Source: Dasania sp. GY-MA-18
GTDB lineage: Bacteria > Pseudomonadota > Gammaproteobacteria > Pseudomonadales > Dasaniaceae
Length of the DNA: 64,000 nucleotides
Assembly: GCF_024734385.1 (NCBI RefSeq)
Contig: NZ_JANHAP010000003.1
Span: 248,001 to 312,000, forward strand
Direction: 5' to 3'
A program made the position numbers and the translations under genes. The notes beneath the pieces were generated by a model, which was given only the letters and a program-made list of their open reading frames with translations, had not been told where the DNA came from and made no database searches. Positions 25,444 to 35,111 of the stretch are shown here, piece by piece. The number at the start of each line of letters is the position of its first letter. Position 1 is the stretch's first letter.

Positions 25444-26796
25444 ATGAATGTTTTACAGATGAAAACAATCAAGCGATGGACCTGTGCAGCTGCTATCAGC
25501 ATGCCGGTACTCGCAATTCAAGCCGTACTGCCCAGCGTTGTTGCCCCTCTTTTTAATGATATGGCCATAGGCTCTGCCTATGCTGAAGAAGAAAAAAGTG
25601 GTGATCAGCGTAAAGCGAAGCGTACGCAAGCAATGAACCAGAAGGTTTATAAAAAGCTACAAGAAGTGCAAGAGTTAATTGATGCTAAGGATTATGACGG
25701 CGCGCATCAGCTAATCGCTGAAGTTAAAGGTGGCAGCAAGCCACTTAACGACGCCGAGCTATCAACAACTTTAAACCTTGAAGCTTTTATTTTCTATAAC
25801 CAGGATAAGCTTACGGATGCCATCAAGGCCTATAAGCAAATCATAACCTTAGAAAAAGCACCTGAAGGTACCAAGCTTGCAGCTAGATATAGTGCCGCAC
25901 AAATGTATTTCGCTATAGAAGAATATAGCAAAGGTGTAGAGATGTTGAAGACTTGGTTCAAGGCTTCAGATCCTAATACTATAGGCGCTAACGCTTATGT
26001 GCTATTAGCACAAGGCCAGTACCAAATGAAAGAGTACGACAGTTCTATTAAGAATGTCGACAAAGCTATAGGCATGTACAAAGAGAAAGGCAAGGTACCT
26101 AAAGAAAACTGGTATGGCTTGCAGCGCTTCTTGTACCAAGAGAAGAAAGACTACGATAAAGTTATTAGCATTCTTAAAGAGATGCTAGTTCACTATCCTA
26201 AAAAGCAATACTGGGCGCAGCTTTCAGCCATGTATGGTGAGAAAGAAATGTTAAGTAAGCAGTTAGCTGCTTATGAAACAGCGTATGTACAGAATTTGTT
26301 TGAAAGTGAGCAAGACTTAACGCGTATGGCTTATATCTTCTTAGCCAGCGAAGTACCTTACAAAGCCGCTAAGGTTATGGACAAAGGTATTAAAGCTAAG
26401 CAAATTAAAGCAACTTCCAAAAACTTGGAATTATTAGGTAATGCGTGGCGCGCATCACAGGAGTTAGATAAAGCAATTCCTGTTATGGCTCAAGCTGCTG
26501 AAAAATCTGATAAGGGCGAGCTATGGACGCGTTTAGGTACTTTGTACTTAAATAATGATAGCTTTAAAGAAGCTGCTGAAGCGATTAAAGCAGGTTTGAA
26601 AAAGGGTGGTGTTAAGCGTCCTGATCAAGCTAATTTGGCTTTAGGTATGGCTTACTTCAACATGAAAGATTACAACTCGGCACGCAAAGCTTTTGGCGAA
26701 GCGGGCAAAGACAAGCGCTCTACTGAGACTGCTGGTCAGTGGTTGGATTACATGGAAAAAGAAATAGAGCGTCAAAAGAGTTTGTTAGAAGGTTGA
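25444..26796 (+). CDS. TPR-repeat protein of the TonB2 operon
   Basis: A 450-residue exported protein; the ATG at 25444 is preferred over a TTG at 25438. Residues 1-45 form a long signal peptide ending near GSAYA. The rest is helical, with several tetratricopeptide-like repeats (for example YNQDKLTDAIKAYKQII near 120 and LGTLYLNNDSFKEAAEAIKAGL near 360). It is the last gene before a strong terminator and is probably co-expressed with the Ton genes. TPR proteins follow ttpC-exbB-exbD-tonB2 in other marine gammaproteobacteria and may scaffold the complex; the partner is unknown. Confidence 0.82.
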   Translation: MNVLQMKTIKRWTCAAAISMPVLAIQAVLPSVVAPLFNDMAIGSAYAEEEKSGDQRKAKRTQAMNQKVYKKLQEVQELIDAKDYDGAHQLIAEVKGGSKPLNDAELSTTLNLEAFIFYNQDKLTDAIKAYKQIITLEKAPEGTKLAARYSAAQMYFAIEEYSKGVEMLKTWFKASDPNTIGANAYVLLAQGQYQMKEYDSSIKNVDKAIGMYKEKGKVPKENWYGLQRFLYQEKKDYDKVISILKEMLVHYPKKQYWAQLSAMYGEKEMLSKQLAAYETAYVQNLFESEQDLTRMAYIFLASEVPYKAAKVMDKGIKAKQIKATSKNLELLGNAWRASQELDKAIPVMAQAAEKSDKGELWTRLGTLYLNNDSFKEAAEAIKAGLKKGGVKRPDQANLALGMAYFNMKDYNSARKAFGEAGKDKRSTETAGQWLDYMEKEIERQKSLLEG

Positions 26797-26816
26797 TAAA
26801 TACATTTTGGCGAAAA

Positions 26817-26844
26817 GGCAGCTTTGAGAGCTGCCTTTTTTTTT
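26817..26844 (+). terminator. Strong intrinsic terminator of the TonB2-type operon
   Basis: GGCAGCT (26817-26823) and AGCTGCC (26829-26835) form a perfect 7-bp stem with a TTGAG loop, followed by nine T. Confidence 0.93.
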
Positions 26845-26854
26845 GCCAATTTTT

Positions 26855-26870
26855 AGCTACAAGCTACAAG
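26855..26870 (-). repeat. Heptameric repeat, locus 1 (AGCTACA x2)
   Basis: Two direct copies of AGCTACA followed by AG on the plus strand, in 7-bp phase, just after the operon terminator. The same unit occurs at 51081-51188. Confidence 0.65.
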
Positions 26871-26900
26871 AAATACGTTGTAAGAAGAAAGTTTAAAGAC

Positions 26901-26931
26901 AAAAAAACCAAGCCATAGGCTTGGTTTTTTT
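26901..26931. terminator. Bidirectional terminator between the TPR gene and ilvD
   Basis: An A-run, ACCAAGCC-ATA-GGCTTGGT, and a T-run form a symmetric stem flanked by A7 and T7. It can terminate ilvD on the minus strand and any read-through on the plus strand. Confidence 0.88.
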
Positions 26932-26969
26932 GAAGAGGTTTCGCTAGTTACAGCTGTTGCATAGCAGGC

Positions 26970-28805
26970 TTAATCCAACATAGATAAGTCTCTAACGGCA
27001 CCTTTGTCGGCGCTGGTGGCCAGTAAGGCGTAGGCCTTAAGGGCTGCGCTGACTTTGCGGGGACGCTCTTTGGCAGGCTTCCAGCCTAGGGCGTCTTGCT
27101 CTACTCTGCGAGCGGCTAACTCTTCATCGCTCACTAACACATTGATGCTACGGTTAGGGATGTCGATAAGAATTTTATCGCCGTTACGAACTAGGCCTAT
27201 AGCACCACCTGCGGCGGCTTCTGGCGAGGCGTGGCCTATAGATAGGCCCGAGGTGCCGCCAGAGAATCGGCCATCGGTGAGTAGCGCACAAGCTTTGCCC
27301 AAGCCCTTGGATTTAATGTAAGAGGTGGGGTATAGCATTTCCTGCATGCCGGGGCCGCCTTTAGGGCCTTCATAGCGCACAATAACGATATCGCCGGCTT
27401 TCACCTTATCATCCAAAATATTCTGTACGGCTTCATCTTGTGATTCAGTGACGTGGGCGGTGCCTTCAAAAACCAGTATAGATTCATCAACACCTGCAGT
27501 TTTAACTACGCAGCCGTCTACAGCGATATTGCCTTTTAGTACGGCTAAACCACCTTCTAAGCTAAAGGCGTGATCTATAGAGCGTATACAGCCTCTGGCG
27601 CGATCGGTATCTAAGCTAGGCCAGCGAGTAGACTGGCTAAATGCTGTTTGGGTGGGTATGCCTGCGGGGCCAGCTTTGTAGAAGGTGCGTACCGCCTCGC
27701 TGGGGTTGCGCATAATATCCCACTGCTCCAAGGCCTCGGCCATGGTGGCACTGTGTACCGTTGGTAAGTCAGTGTGTAGTACACCGGCTCTGTCCAGCTC
27801 CCCTAGTATGGCCATAATGCCGCCAGCGCGATGCACATCTTCGATGTGGTATTCCGGGGTGTTGGGGGCAACTTTACACAGCTGCGGTACGGTTTTCGAG
27901 AGGCGGTCTATATCGTCCATGGTGAAGTCGATCTCGGCTTCTTGGGCGATGGCCAGTAAATGCAAGATGGTATTGGTGGAGCCACCCATGCAGATATCTA
28001 AGGTGATGCAGTTTTCGAAGGCTTTAAAATTACCTATGTTTCTCGGTAATACGCTCTCGTCATCTTGTTCATAATAGCGCTTGGCTAGCTCAACAATCAG
28101 GTGGCCACCACGTTTAAATAATTGTTCGCGGTCAGAGTGAGTCGCTACTACGGTGCCGTTGCCGGGTAGGGCCAAGCCTAAAGCTTCAGCTAAGCAGTTC
28201 ATAGAGTTGGCGGTAAACATACCTGAGCAAGAACCGCAGGTAGGGCAGGCGCTGCGCTCGTATTCGGCGACTTTCTCATCGCTGGCGCTGTCATCTACTG
28301 CTATCACCATGGCGTCAACCAGGTCTAGTTTTTGGTCGGCTAGCTTGGTTTTACCGGCTTCCATAGGGCCGCCAGTGACAAAAACTACAGGAATATTGAG
28401 GCGCATGGCTGCCATTAGCATTCCGGGGGTGATCTTATCGCAGTTGGATATGCAGACCAGCGCATCAGCGCAGTGAGCATTAACCATATACTCAACGCTA
28501 TCGGCAATAATATCCCGTGAGGGCAGGCTGTAGAGCATGCCGTCGTGGCCCATGGCGATGCCATCATCCACCGCTATGGTGTTGAATTCTTTGGCAACAC
28601 CGCCAGCCTTCTCAATTTCGCGGGCGACTAACTGACCCATGTCCTTAAGATGTACGTGGCCGGGGACAAATTGGGTAAAGGAGTTAGCAACGGCAATAAT
28701 GGGTTTATGAAAATCGTCGTCTTTCATACCGGTAGCACGCCATAAGGCACGGGCACCGGCCATATTACGGCCACTGGTAGAGGTTTTAGAGCGATATTTC
28801 GGCAT
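26970..28805 (-). CDS. ilvD: Dihydroxy-acid dehydratase
   Basis: A 611-residue Fe-S enzyme that dehydrates 2,3-dihydroxy acids in valine, leucine and isoleucine synthesis. The ATG at 28805 gives the standard N-terminus [20 protein letters not shown]; an upstream ATG would add eight residues. Cluster ligands are in [12 protein letters not shown] and [17 protein letters not shown]. The C-terminal [21 protein letters not shown] motif is also intact. It acts downstream of IlvA (2619-4142) in the same pathway but is not linked to other ilv genes here. Confidence 0.97.
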   Translation of the reverse strand: MPKYRSKTSTSGRNMAGARALWRATGMKDDDFHKPIIAVANSFTQFVPGHVHLKDMGQLVAREIEKAGGVAKEFNTIAVDDGIAMGHDGMLYSLPSRDIIADSVEYMVNAHCADALVCISNCDKITPGMLMAAMRLNIPVVFVTGGPMEAGKTKLADQKLDLVDAMVIAVDDSASDEKVAEYERSACPTCGSCSGMFTANSMNCLAEALGLALPGNGTVVATHSDREQLFKRGGHLIVELAKRYYEQDDESVLPRNIGNFKAFENCITLDICMGGSTNTILHLLAIAQEAEIDFTMDDIDRLSKTVPQLCKVAPNTPEYHIEDVHRAGGIMAILGELDRAGVLHTDLPTVHSATMAEALEQWDIMRNPSEAVRTFYKAGPAGIPTQTAFSQSTRWPSLDTDRARGCIRSIDHAFSLEGGLAVLKGNIAVDGCVVKTAGVDESILVFEGTAHVTESQDEAVQNILDDKVKAGDIVIVRYEGPKGGPGMQEMLYPTSYIKSKGLGKACALLTDGRFSGGTSGLSIGHASPEAAAGGAIGLVRNGDKILIDIPNRSINVLVSDEELAARRVEQDALGWKPAKERPRKVSAALKAYALLATSADKGAVRDLSMLD

Positions 28806-28883
28806 AGCGGGCCTCGAGGTGGTGATCAAAAAAAGAGAGCTATTTTAGCATAGCTCAGGGGGTGGGCTACAGCTTATGGGGTA

Positions 28884-30020
28884 TTAAAAAGCCGCCAGCA
28901 CATCGTTTAAGAAGCGGCGCCCTAAAGCGGTGGTGGCGATGCTGTCGCCGCTGCGTTGTAATAATTGCTTGTGGCTTAAGGTATTGATGGTTGCGGCTAT
29001 AGCTTCAAAATCTAAGCTGGTACGCTGTTGAAATAAAGCAATACTAAAACCCTGGTGCAGGCGCAGGGCGTTCATAATAAATTCTAAGGGTAGTTCTTCG
29101 GCGCTGAGTAGGCGCGAGCCCGCGCTATAGTCGTTTTGTTTACTCAAATAATCAGCGGGGCTGCGAGTTTGCCACTGGCGCTTAATATGCTGTTGGGCTA
29201 ACTGGGTAATTTTGCCATGGGCACCTGCCCCTATGCCCAGGTAGTCACCAAACTGCCAGTAGTTCGTGTTATGCCTAGAGTGTCGGCCCTGTTGGCTAAA
29301 GGCCGAGACTTCGTAATGTTGAAAACCCTGTTGTGCTAACAGGCTCTCACCTGCCTGTTGTATATCGGCTAATTGATCGTCATTGGGGATGATAGGGGGG
29401 GATTTATAAAATGCGGTGTTGGGCTCTATGGTGAGTTGATACCAGGATATATGGGGCGCCCCTAAATCTATCGCCTGTTGTAAGTCTTGCAGTGCCTGCT
29501 CGGCGGTTTGTTTGCTAAGACCGTGCATTAAATCAATATTAAAATTATCAAAGCCTGCAGCTTGTGCCCTTGAAGCAGCTAATAGCGCTTCTTCGCCATC
29601 GTGTATACGGCCCAGGTTTTTTAAATGCTGCTGATTAAAACTTTGTACACCTATAGAAAGACGATTAACACCAGCGGCTCTATAACCGGCAAATTTTTCT
29701 TGTTCAAAAGTGCCGGGGTTGGCCTCTAGGGTAATTTCTATATCGCGGCTAAAGGGTATCCGCTGTTCTACCCCTTGCAGTATCCGTGCTATCGCTTTGG
29801 CCGAAAATAAACTGGGGGTGCCGCCGCCTATAAAAATGGAATGCAAATCGCGGCCTTGTACATAAGCTAATTGAAAATCTAAATCAGCTAACAGTGCGTC
29901 AACATAGCGCTCTTCGGGTAGCGCTTGCTCGCTAGTGTGCGAATTAAAATCACAGTAGGGGCACTTACGTACACACCAAGGTATGTGTATGTATAGAGAT
30001 AGTGGCGGCAGGGTTAGCAT
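28884..30020 (-). CDS. hemW: Radical SAM haem chaperone HemW
   Basis: A 378-residue radical SAM protein. The cluster motif CxxxCxxC is C16, C20 and C23 in PWCVRKCPYCDF, followed by the family segment FIGGGTPSLF and the C-terminal HemW domain. These proteins were formerly called oxygen-independent coproporphyrinogen oxidases, but HemW types bind haem and deliver it instead of oxidising coproporphyrinogen. HNTNYWQFGDYLGIGAGAHG supports the HemW branch. It is 54 bases downstream of ubiD; that gap carries heptameric repeats. Confidence 0.92.
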   Translation of the reverse strand: MLTLPPLSLYIHIPWCVRKCPYCDFNSHTSEQALPEERYVDALLADLDFQLAYVQGRDLHSIFIGGGTPSLFSAKAIARILQGVEQRIPFSRDIEITLEANPGTFEQEKFAGYRAAGVNRLSIGVQSFNQQHLKNLGRIHDGEEALLAASRAQAAGFDNFNIDLMHGLSKQTAEQALQDLQQAIDLGAPHISWYQLTIEPNTAFYKSPPIIPNDDQLADIQQAGESLLAQQGFQHYEVSAFSQQGRHSRHNTNYWQFGDYLGIGAGAHGKITQLAQQHIKRQWQTRSPADYLSKQNDYSAGSRLLSAEELPLEFIMNALRLHQGFSIALFQQRTSLDFEAIAATINTLSHKQLLQRSGDSIATTALGRRFLNDVLAAF

Positions 30021-30027
30021 GGTGGTA

Positions 30028-30055
30028 AGTCGCTAGTGGGTAGTCTCTAGTCGCT
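30028..30055 (+). repeat. Heptameric repeat, locus 2 (hemW-ubiD gap)
   Basis: Four units in perfect 7-bp phase: AGTCGCT, AGTGGGT, AGTCTCT, AGTCGCT. The gap between hemW and ubiD is only 54 bases and is almost filled by it. Confidence 0.75.
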
Positions 30056-30074
30056 AGGGGAAAAGAGATTAGGG

Positions 30075-31538
30075 CTAGAGGCCTAGGGTCTCCCAGAGTT
30101 CATCGACGCGTTGTTTTACTTCGTCACTCATAGCAATGGGTGTACCCCATTCGCGAGTTGTTTCGCCTGGCCATTTGTTGGTGGCATCCATACCTATTTT
30201 TGAGCCTAGGCCTGAAACTGGTGAGGCAAAATCTAAATAGTCTATGGGGGAATCTTCCACAAACATGCAGTCGCGTTTGGGGTCCATGCGCGTGGTCATG
30301 GCCCAGATTACGTCATTCCAGTCGCGGGCATTAACATCGTCGTCGGTGACGATTACAAACTTGGTATACATAAACTGACGCAGGAAAGACCACACGCCCA
30401 TCATCACTCGCTTGGCGTGGCCGGCATATTGTTTCTTCATGGTCACTACCGCTAAGCGGTAAGAGCAGCCTTCGGGGGGTAAATAAAAATCCACAATTTC
30501 TGGAAATTGTTTTTTCAAAATAGGGATAAACACTTCGTTTAAGGCCAGCCCTAAAATAGCAGGCTCATCGGGTGGCCTGCCGGTGTAAGTGCTGTGATAA
30601 ATCGGGTCTTCGCGGTGGGTAATATGGGTCACCGTCATTACTGGAAAACTATCGACCTCATTGTAGTAGCCGGTGTGGTCCCCAAAGGGACCTTCGTCGG
30701 CCATTTCGTCGGGCGCGATATAGCCCTCTAAAATAAACTCGGCGCTGGCGGGTACCTGTAAATCATTGCTAATCGATTTAACCACTTCGGTTTTGCTGCC
30801 GCGTAATAAACCGGCAAAAGCATATTCGCTAAGGCTGTCAGGCACTGGGGTGACGGCACCTAAAATAGTGGCGGGGTCAGCACCTAGGGCGACAGAAACG
30901 GGATAATTTTTACCGGGGTTTTTGGCCTTAAATTCTTGAAAGTCTAAAGCACCGCCGCGATGGGATAGCCAGCGCATAATTAATTTATTTTTGGCGATCA
31001 CCTGCATGCGATAAATGCCTAGGTTTTGGCGTTCTTTTTCAGGGCCGCGGGTGACCACTAAGGGCCAGGTAATCAAGGGGCCGGCATCACCGGGCCAGCA
31101 GGTTTGTATGGGCAGTTCACCCAAGTCCACAGCCTCGCCTTCTTTAACATGGTATTGGCAGGAGGCGTTGCTCAGTTCTTTGGGGGCCATATTTAACACC
31201 TGTTTTAATACAGGCATTTTATCCCAGGCATCTTTTAAGCCCTTGGGTGGGTCAGGTTGGCGCAAATAGGCCAGCAGCTCACCGACTTCACGCAGTTTGC
31301 TAATGCTTTCCTGACCCATGCCCAAGGCGACACGATGCTCGGTGCCAAATAAATTGGCCAGCACTGGGGTGTTAAAACCTTTGGGGTTTTCAAACAAAAT
31401 TGCGGGGCCGCCCTTGCGTAAAACACGGTCGCAGATTTCGGTCATTTCTAAATGAGGGTCTACGGCTTCGCTAATGCGAACCAGCTCGCCTTGTTGTTCT
31501 AGGGAGTTTATAAAGTCGCGAAGATCTTTATATTTCAT
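30075..31538 (-). CDS. ubiD: 3-octaprenyl-4-hydroxybenzoate decarboxylase UbiD
   Basis: A 487-residue prenylated-FMN-dependent decarboxylase removing the carboxyl group from 3-polyprenyl-4-hydroxybenzoate in ubiquinone synthesis. The whole protein matches the UbiD family: NLGIYRMQV near residue 172, [10 protein letters not shown] near 240 and the catalytic E/R/E region around [11 protein letters not shown] (280-290). UbiX, which makes the cofactor, is not in the window. ubiH and ubiI of the same pathway are about 20 kb away. rho lies upstream on the same strand, separated by a repeat-filled gap. Confidence 0.96.
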   Translation of the reverse strand: MKYKDLRDFINSLEQQGELVRISEAVDPHLEMTEICDRVLRKGGPAILFENPKGFNTPVLANLFGTEHRVALGMGQESISKLREVGELLAYLRQPDPPKGLKDAWDKMPVLKQVLNMAPKELSNASCQYHVKEGEAVDLGELPIQTCWPGDAGPLITWPLVVTRGPEKERQNLGIYRMQVIAKNKLIMRWLSHRGGALDFQEFKAKNPGKNYPVSVALGADPATILGAVTPVPDSLSEYAFAGLLRGSKTEVVKSISNDLQVPASAEFILEGYIAPDEMADEGPFGDHTGYYNEVDSFPVMTVTHITHREDPIYHSTYTGRPPDEPAILGLALNEVFIPILKKQFPEIVDFYLPPEGCSYRLAVVTMKKQYAGHAKRVMMGVWSFLRQFMYTKFVIVTDDDVNARDWNDVIWAMTTRMDPKRDCMFVEDSPIDYLDFASPVSGLGSKIGMDATNKWPGETTREWGTPIAMSDEVKQRVDELWETLGL

Positions 31539-31545
31539 GCGGGAC

Positions 31546-31620
31546 AGTCTCTAGAGGTCGCCAGTCGCCAGTCACTAGATGTAGCACTGGCGACTAGTGA
31601 CTAGCGGCTAGTGACTGTAA
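31546..31620. repeat. Heptameric repeat, locus 3: inverted heptad arrays (ubiD-rho gap)
   Basis: The left part reads AGTCTCT, AGAGGTC, then AGTCGCC, AGTCACT in 7-bp phase. The right part (31586-31620) reads ACTGGCG, ACTAGTG, ACTAGCG, GCTAGTG, which is the same type of unit on the other strand. AGTCGCCAGT (31563-31572) pairs perfectly with ACTGGCGACT (31586-31595), and CAGTCACTAG with CTAGTGACTG (31608-31617) likewise, so the whole could fold into a long hairpin between the rho stop and the ubiD start. Confidence 0.8.
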
Positions 31621-32883
31621 TTATTTACGCTTCATGGACAGGAAGAATTCGTCGTTGGTTTTGGTGTCTTTTAAACGATCTAACAGAAACTCTATGGCGG
31701 GAGTGTCTTCCATGCCGTGTAAGAGTTTGCGCAGTATCCACATGCGCTGTAGCTCTTCTTCACCAGTTAATAGTTCTTCGCGGCGGGTGCCTGAGCGACG
31801 AATATTGATGGCGGGGTAAACACGTTTTTCGGCTATCTTGCGGTCTAGATGCAACTCCATATTGCCGGTGCCTTTAAACTCTTCGTAGATCACCTCGTCC
31901 ATTTTTGAACCGGTGTCTACTAGGGCGGTGGCGATGATAGTCAGGCTGCCGCCCTCTTCTATATTACGCGCGGCACCAAAAAAACGCTTGGGGCGTTCTA
32001 GGGCGTGAGCGTCTACACCGCCGGTTAACACTTTGCCCGATGAAGGGATGATGGTGTTGTAGGCACGGGCTAGGCGGGTAATAGAGTCTAATAAAATTAC
32101 CACGTCTTTTTTGTGTTCTACCAAGCGCTTGGCTTTTTCTATAACCATTTCGGCTACTTGCACATGGCGGGTGGGTGGCTCGTCAAAGGTTGAGGCAACT
32201 ACCTCGGCCTGTAGTACCGAGCGCTGCATGTCGGTGACTTCTTCCGGGCGCTCGTCGATTAACAAGACGATGACATAACACTCGGGATTATTGCGCACTA
32301 TGCTCTGCGCCATGTTTTGCATCATTAAGGTTTTACCCGCCTTGGGTGGTGCCACGATTAAACCGCGCGCGCCTTTACCTATGGGGGCAGTTAAATCGAT
32401 GATGCGGCCGGTTAAATCTTCGGTGGAGCCGTTACCGGCTTCAAGGCGCATGCGTTCGTTGGGGAAGAGGGGGGTAAGGTTTTCAAATAAGACTTTGTTC
32501 TTGGATTTGCCGGGCTCGGTGTAGTTAACGTCGTTAACCTTGAGTAGGGCAAAATAGCGTTCACCGTCTTTAGGGGGGCGTATCTTGCCAGAAATAGTGT
32601 CGCCGGTGCGTAGGTTAAAGCGGCGTATCTGGCTGGGCGATACATAAATATCATCAGGCCCTGCTAAATATGAACAATCTGCTGAACGTAAGAAGCCAAA
32701 GCCATCTTGGAGGATTTCTAATACGCCGTCGCCGTAAATGTCCTCTCCGCTTTTAGCGTGACGCTTTAATATGGAGAAAATAATGTCTTGTTTGCGAGAG
32801 CGGGCGATGTTGTCTAGGCCAATCTCTTTGGCGATATCCAATAGTTCTTGGGTAGGTTTGGTTTTTAGGTCGGTTAAGTTCAT
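31621..32883 (-). CDS. rho: Transcription termination factor Rho
   Basis: A 420-residue hexameric RNA helicase that ends transcription. It contains the N-terminal OB RNA-binding domain, with the GFGFLR motif near residue 62. The Walker A P-loop APPKAGKT follows near residue 178, then [13 protein letters not shown] and the Q/R loops in [22 protein letters not shown]. Length and sequence are close to the E. coli protein (419). The trxA-rho-ubiD order is conserved in Pseudomonas. The 226-base gap upstream (32884-33109) must hold the leader, but I see no specific structure in it. Confidence 0.98.
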   Translation of the reverse strand: MNLTDLKTKPTQELLDIAKEIGLDNIARSRKQDIIFSILKRHAKSGEDIYGDGVLEILQDGFGFLRSADCSYLAGPDDIYVSPSQIRRFNLRTGDTISGKIRPPKDGERYFALLKVNDVNYTEPGKSKNKVLFENLTPLFPNERMRLEAGNGSTEDLTGRIIDLTAPIGKGARGLIVAPPKAGKTLMMQNMAQSIVRNNPECYVIVLLIDERPEEVTDMQRSVLQAEVVASTFDEPPTRHVQVAEMVIEKAKRLVEHKKDVVILLDSITRLARAYNTIIPSSGKVLTGGVDAHALERPKRFFGAARNIEEGGSLTIIATALVDTGSKMDEVIYEEFKGTGNMELHLDRKIAEKRVYPAINIRRSGTRREELLTGEEELQRMWILRKLLHGMEDTPAIEFLLDRLKDTKTNDEFFLSMKRK

Positions 32884-33047
32884 AAGATTGTATTTGTGAT
32901 GAATGGAATAGAAACATCAAATGATGGACGCGGGCGCGTCATACCTGAATGTTTTGGAGTTTATAATTCTGATTCTTAGATAAGATTGGTGAAATAGCCA
33001 CAGGACATGCAGCTACGTTTCAATCTAACACTGAATTTACAAAGCGT

Positions 33048-33095
33048 CCAGCCCCATTTGCGTTTTTTTATGGTTGGTACGCGGCTAGGGGCTGG
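33048..33095. repeat. Inverted repeat between rho and trxA
   Basis: CCAGCCCC (33048-33055) and GGGGCTGG (33088-33095) are perfect 8-bp arms separated by 32 bases, 15 bases downstream of the trxA stop. The T-run it encloses lies on the wrong strand for trxA, so a terminator role is uncertain. Confidence 0.35.
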
Positions 33096-33109
33096 TGAGC
33101 GGTATAGGC

Positions 33110-33436
33110 TTAGATGGCAGCGTCGATGAACTCAGTCAGTTGAGCTTTAGAGAGCGCCCCTACTTTAGTGGCTTCGGCTGCGCCATTTTTGAAGATGATT
33201 AACGTGGGTATGCCGCGTATACCAAATTTAGGTGCAGTCTCTTTGTTGGCATCAACATCGATTTTGCAGATTTTCAGCTTGCCTGCATAATCACCGGCGA
33301 TTTCTTCTAATACAGGAGCGATCATTTTACAGGGGCCACACCATTCTGCCCAAAAGTCGACAAGTACAGGCAAGTCAGAGTTCAGGACATCGGCCTCAAA
33401 GCTGGCGTCAGTTACGTGGATGATGTTGTCGCTCAT
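33110..33436 (-). CDS. trxA: Thioredoxin 1
   Basis: A 108-residue cytosolic disulphide reductant. The ATG at 33436 gives [18 protein letters not shown], matching E. coli TrxA; an ATG four codons upstream is open but unneeded. The active site is C33-G-P-C36 in [15 protein letters not shown], and the cis-Pro loop is [11 protein letters not shown]. The RBS GGAGA lies eight bases before the start. It is divergent from ppx and upstream of rho, the same order as in Pseudomonas. Confidence 0.98.
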   Translation of the reverse strand: MSDNIIHVTDASFEADVLNSDLPVLVDFWAEWCGPCKMIAPVLEEIAGDYAGKLKICKIDVDANKETAPKFGIRGIPTLIIFKNGAAEATKVGALSKAQLTEFIDAAI

Positions 33437-33593
33437 GGATATCTCCATTAATAAAAATCAGTTAACAAAATAAGGACTGGTAAAAAAGGAGCTCATCTTA
33501 GCACTGTTACTGTGAATATCGAAACCCAATTAATTGCGCTGATTAGTGCTAGAAAGCAGTAATAATGGGCTAAGTGCTCTAGAATCTATCGTT

Positions 33594-35102
33594 ATGAAAA
33601 ATAATTATACAAACAACGGTGCCTTATTCGCTGCTATCGATATAGGTTCCAATAGCTTTCACATGATTATAGCTAGGTGCCACCAAGGTGAGTTACGGCC
33701 CATAGAGCGCATAGGTGAAAAGGTGCAACTAGCGGCGGGCATGGAGGCTGGGCAATTAAGCCCGGATGCCATGGCGCGTGGCTTGGCTTGTTTGCGGCGT
33801 TTAAGGCAGCGCTTGGATGCCTGGCCACAGTTATCGCTGCGGGCTGTAGCCACCAATGCGGTGCGCGCGGCTAAAAATGCGCGTGAGTTTATAGAGCCCG
33901 CAGAGGCGATTTTAGGCTGCGCCATAGAGACTATAGCCGGCAGGGAAGAAGCGAGATTAGTGTATTTGGGGGTGGCGCATAGTTTGGCTGATGATGCCGA
34001 CAAGCGCTTAGTCATAGACATAGGCGGCGGCAGTACTGAGATAATCGTGGGCGAGCGTTTTCAGCCCCAGCTTACGGAAAGCCTGCATATGGGCTGTGTT
34101 TCCTATTTGCAGTATTTCCCGCAGGGGCAAATCACCCGTGAGGGCTTTCAAGAGGCTTACAATGCCGCCTATAGAGAGGTGCTGAATGTGCGCGGCCAAT
34201 ATCTGGGGCGCTGGCAAAAGTGTATAGGCGCTTCGGGCACCTTGCTGGCCATAGAGCAGGTGCTGATAAAGTATGAGTTTTCTAAAAGTGGTATAGACCA
34301 CGAAAATCTGGTGCCGCTATTAGAGATGCTGCTCACCTTTGAGCATTTAGATGCGGTGTCCTTTCAGGGTTTAAAAGAAGATAGACGGCAAGTGTTTGCC
34401 TCGGGCTTAGCCATCACTATGGCCCTGTTCGATGCCCTGAATATAGAGCGCATGAGCTTGTCGGATGGGGCCCTGAGAGAAGGTGTATTGTACGACCAGC
34501 TGGGCCGTTTAGAGCATGTTGATGTGAGGGAACACAGTGTGCAGGCACTGGAGCGGCGTTACGATGTAGACACCAGCCGCGCTAAGGCTATAGAGGAGTT
34601 TGCCCTTAGTATTTTTGACAAGGTCTCAGAGGGATGGGCGCTGCAAGCCCACCCCGATCGCCGCTTATTAGTGTGGGCGGCGCGGCTGCATGAGATTGGT
34701 TTGGCGGTATCCCATAGTCATTTTCATAAGCATGGCGAGTACCTGATACGCCATGCCGATTTGGCTGGGTTCTCTAGGGGTGAGCAAGAGGGCTTAGCTT
34801 TGTTGGTGCGTGCCCACAGACGTAAATTCCCTGCCAATATATACGCCAAACTGGACTGGCCTGCTGACAGTAAGCGGCGGCTGCGCTGCGTGGCGGTGAT
34901 TTTGCGCTTAACCATACTGCTCAAACACTTGGACCCGGTAGAGGTATTGCCGCAGTTTGAGGTGACGCCGGTGGGAGGTGATGGCCTATTACTGGCTTTC
35001 CCCGAAGGCTGGCTGGCCGACAAGCCGCTTACTGCCGCTGAACTGGCGCAGGAAAGCGACAGCTTAGCGGCTATAGGCTTTGGCCTAAGAGTGCTGGGCT
35101 AG
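33594..35102 (+). CDS. ppx: Exopolyphosphatase
   Basis: The ATG at 33594 gives 502 residues beginning MKNNYTNNG. A GTG at 33546 would add 16 residues, and neither start has a strong RBS. The N-terminal sugar-kinase-like domains show AAIDIGSNSFHMIIA (residues 12-26) and VIDIGGGSTEIIVG (near 137), binding polyphosphate and Mg. The C-terminal half is an HD-like helical domain. The enzyme removes phosphate from polyphosphate ends, or from pppGpp for GppA relatives; the length and motif context favour Ppx. No ppk is in the window. Confidence 0.93.
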   Translation: MKNNYTNNGALFAAIDIGSNSFHMIIARCHQGELRPIERIGEKVQLAAGMEAGQLSPDAMARGLACLRRLRQRLDAWPQLSLRAVATNAVRAAKNAREFIEPAEAILGCAIETIAGREEARLVYLGVAHSLADDADKRLVIDIGGGSTEIIVGERFQPQLTESLHMGCVSYLQYFPQGQITREGFQEAYNAAYREVLNVRGQYLGRWQKCIGASGTLLAIEQVLIKYEFSKSGIDHENLVPLLEMLLTFEHLDAVSFQGLKEDRRQVFASGLAITMALFDALNIERMSLSDGALREGVLYDQLGRLEHVDVREHSVQALERRYDVDTSRAKAIEEFALSIFDKVSEGWALQAHPDRRLLVWAARLHEIGLAVSHSHFHKHGEYLIRHADLAGFSRGEQEGLALLVRAHRRKFPANIYAKLDWPADSKRRLRCVAVILRLTILLKHLDPVEVLPQFEVTPVGGDGLLLAFPEGWLADKPLTAAELAQESDSLAAIGFGLRVLG

Positions 35103-35111
35103 CCTTGTCAG

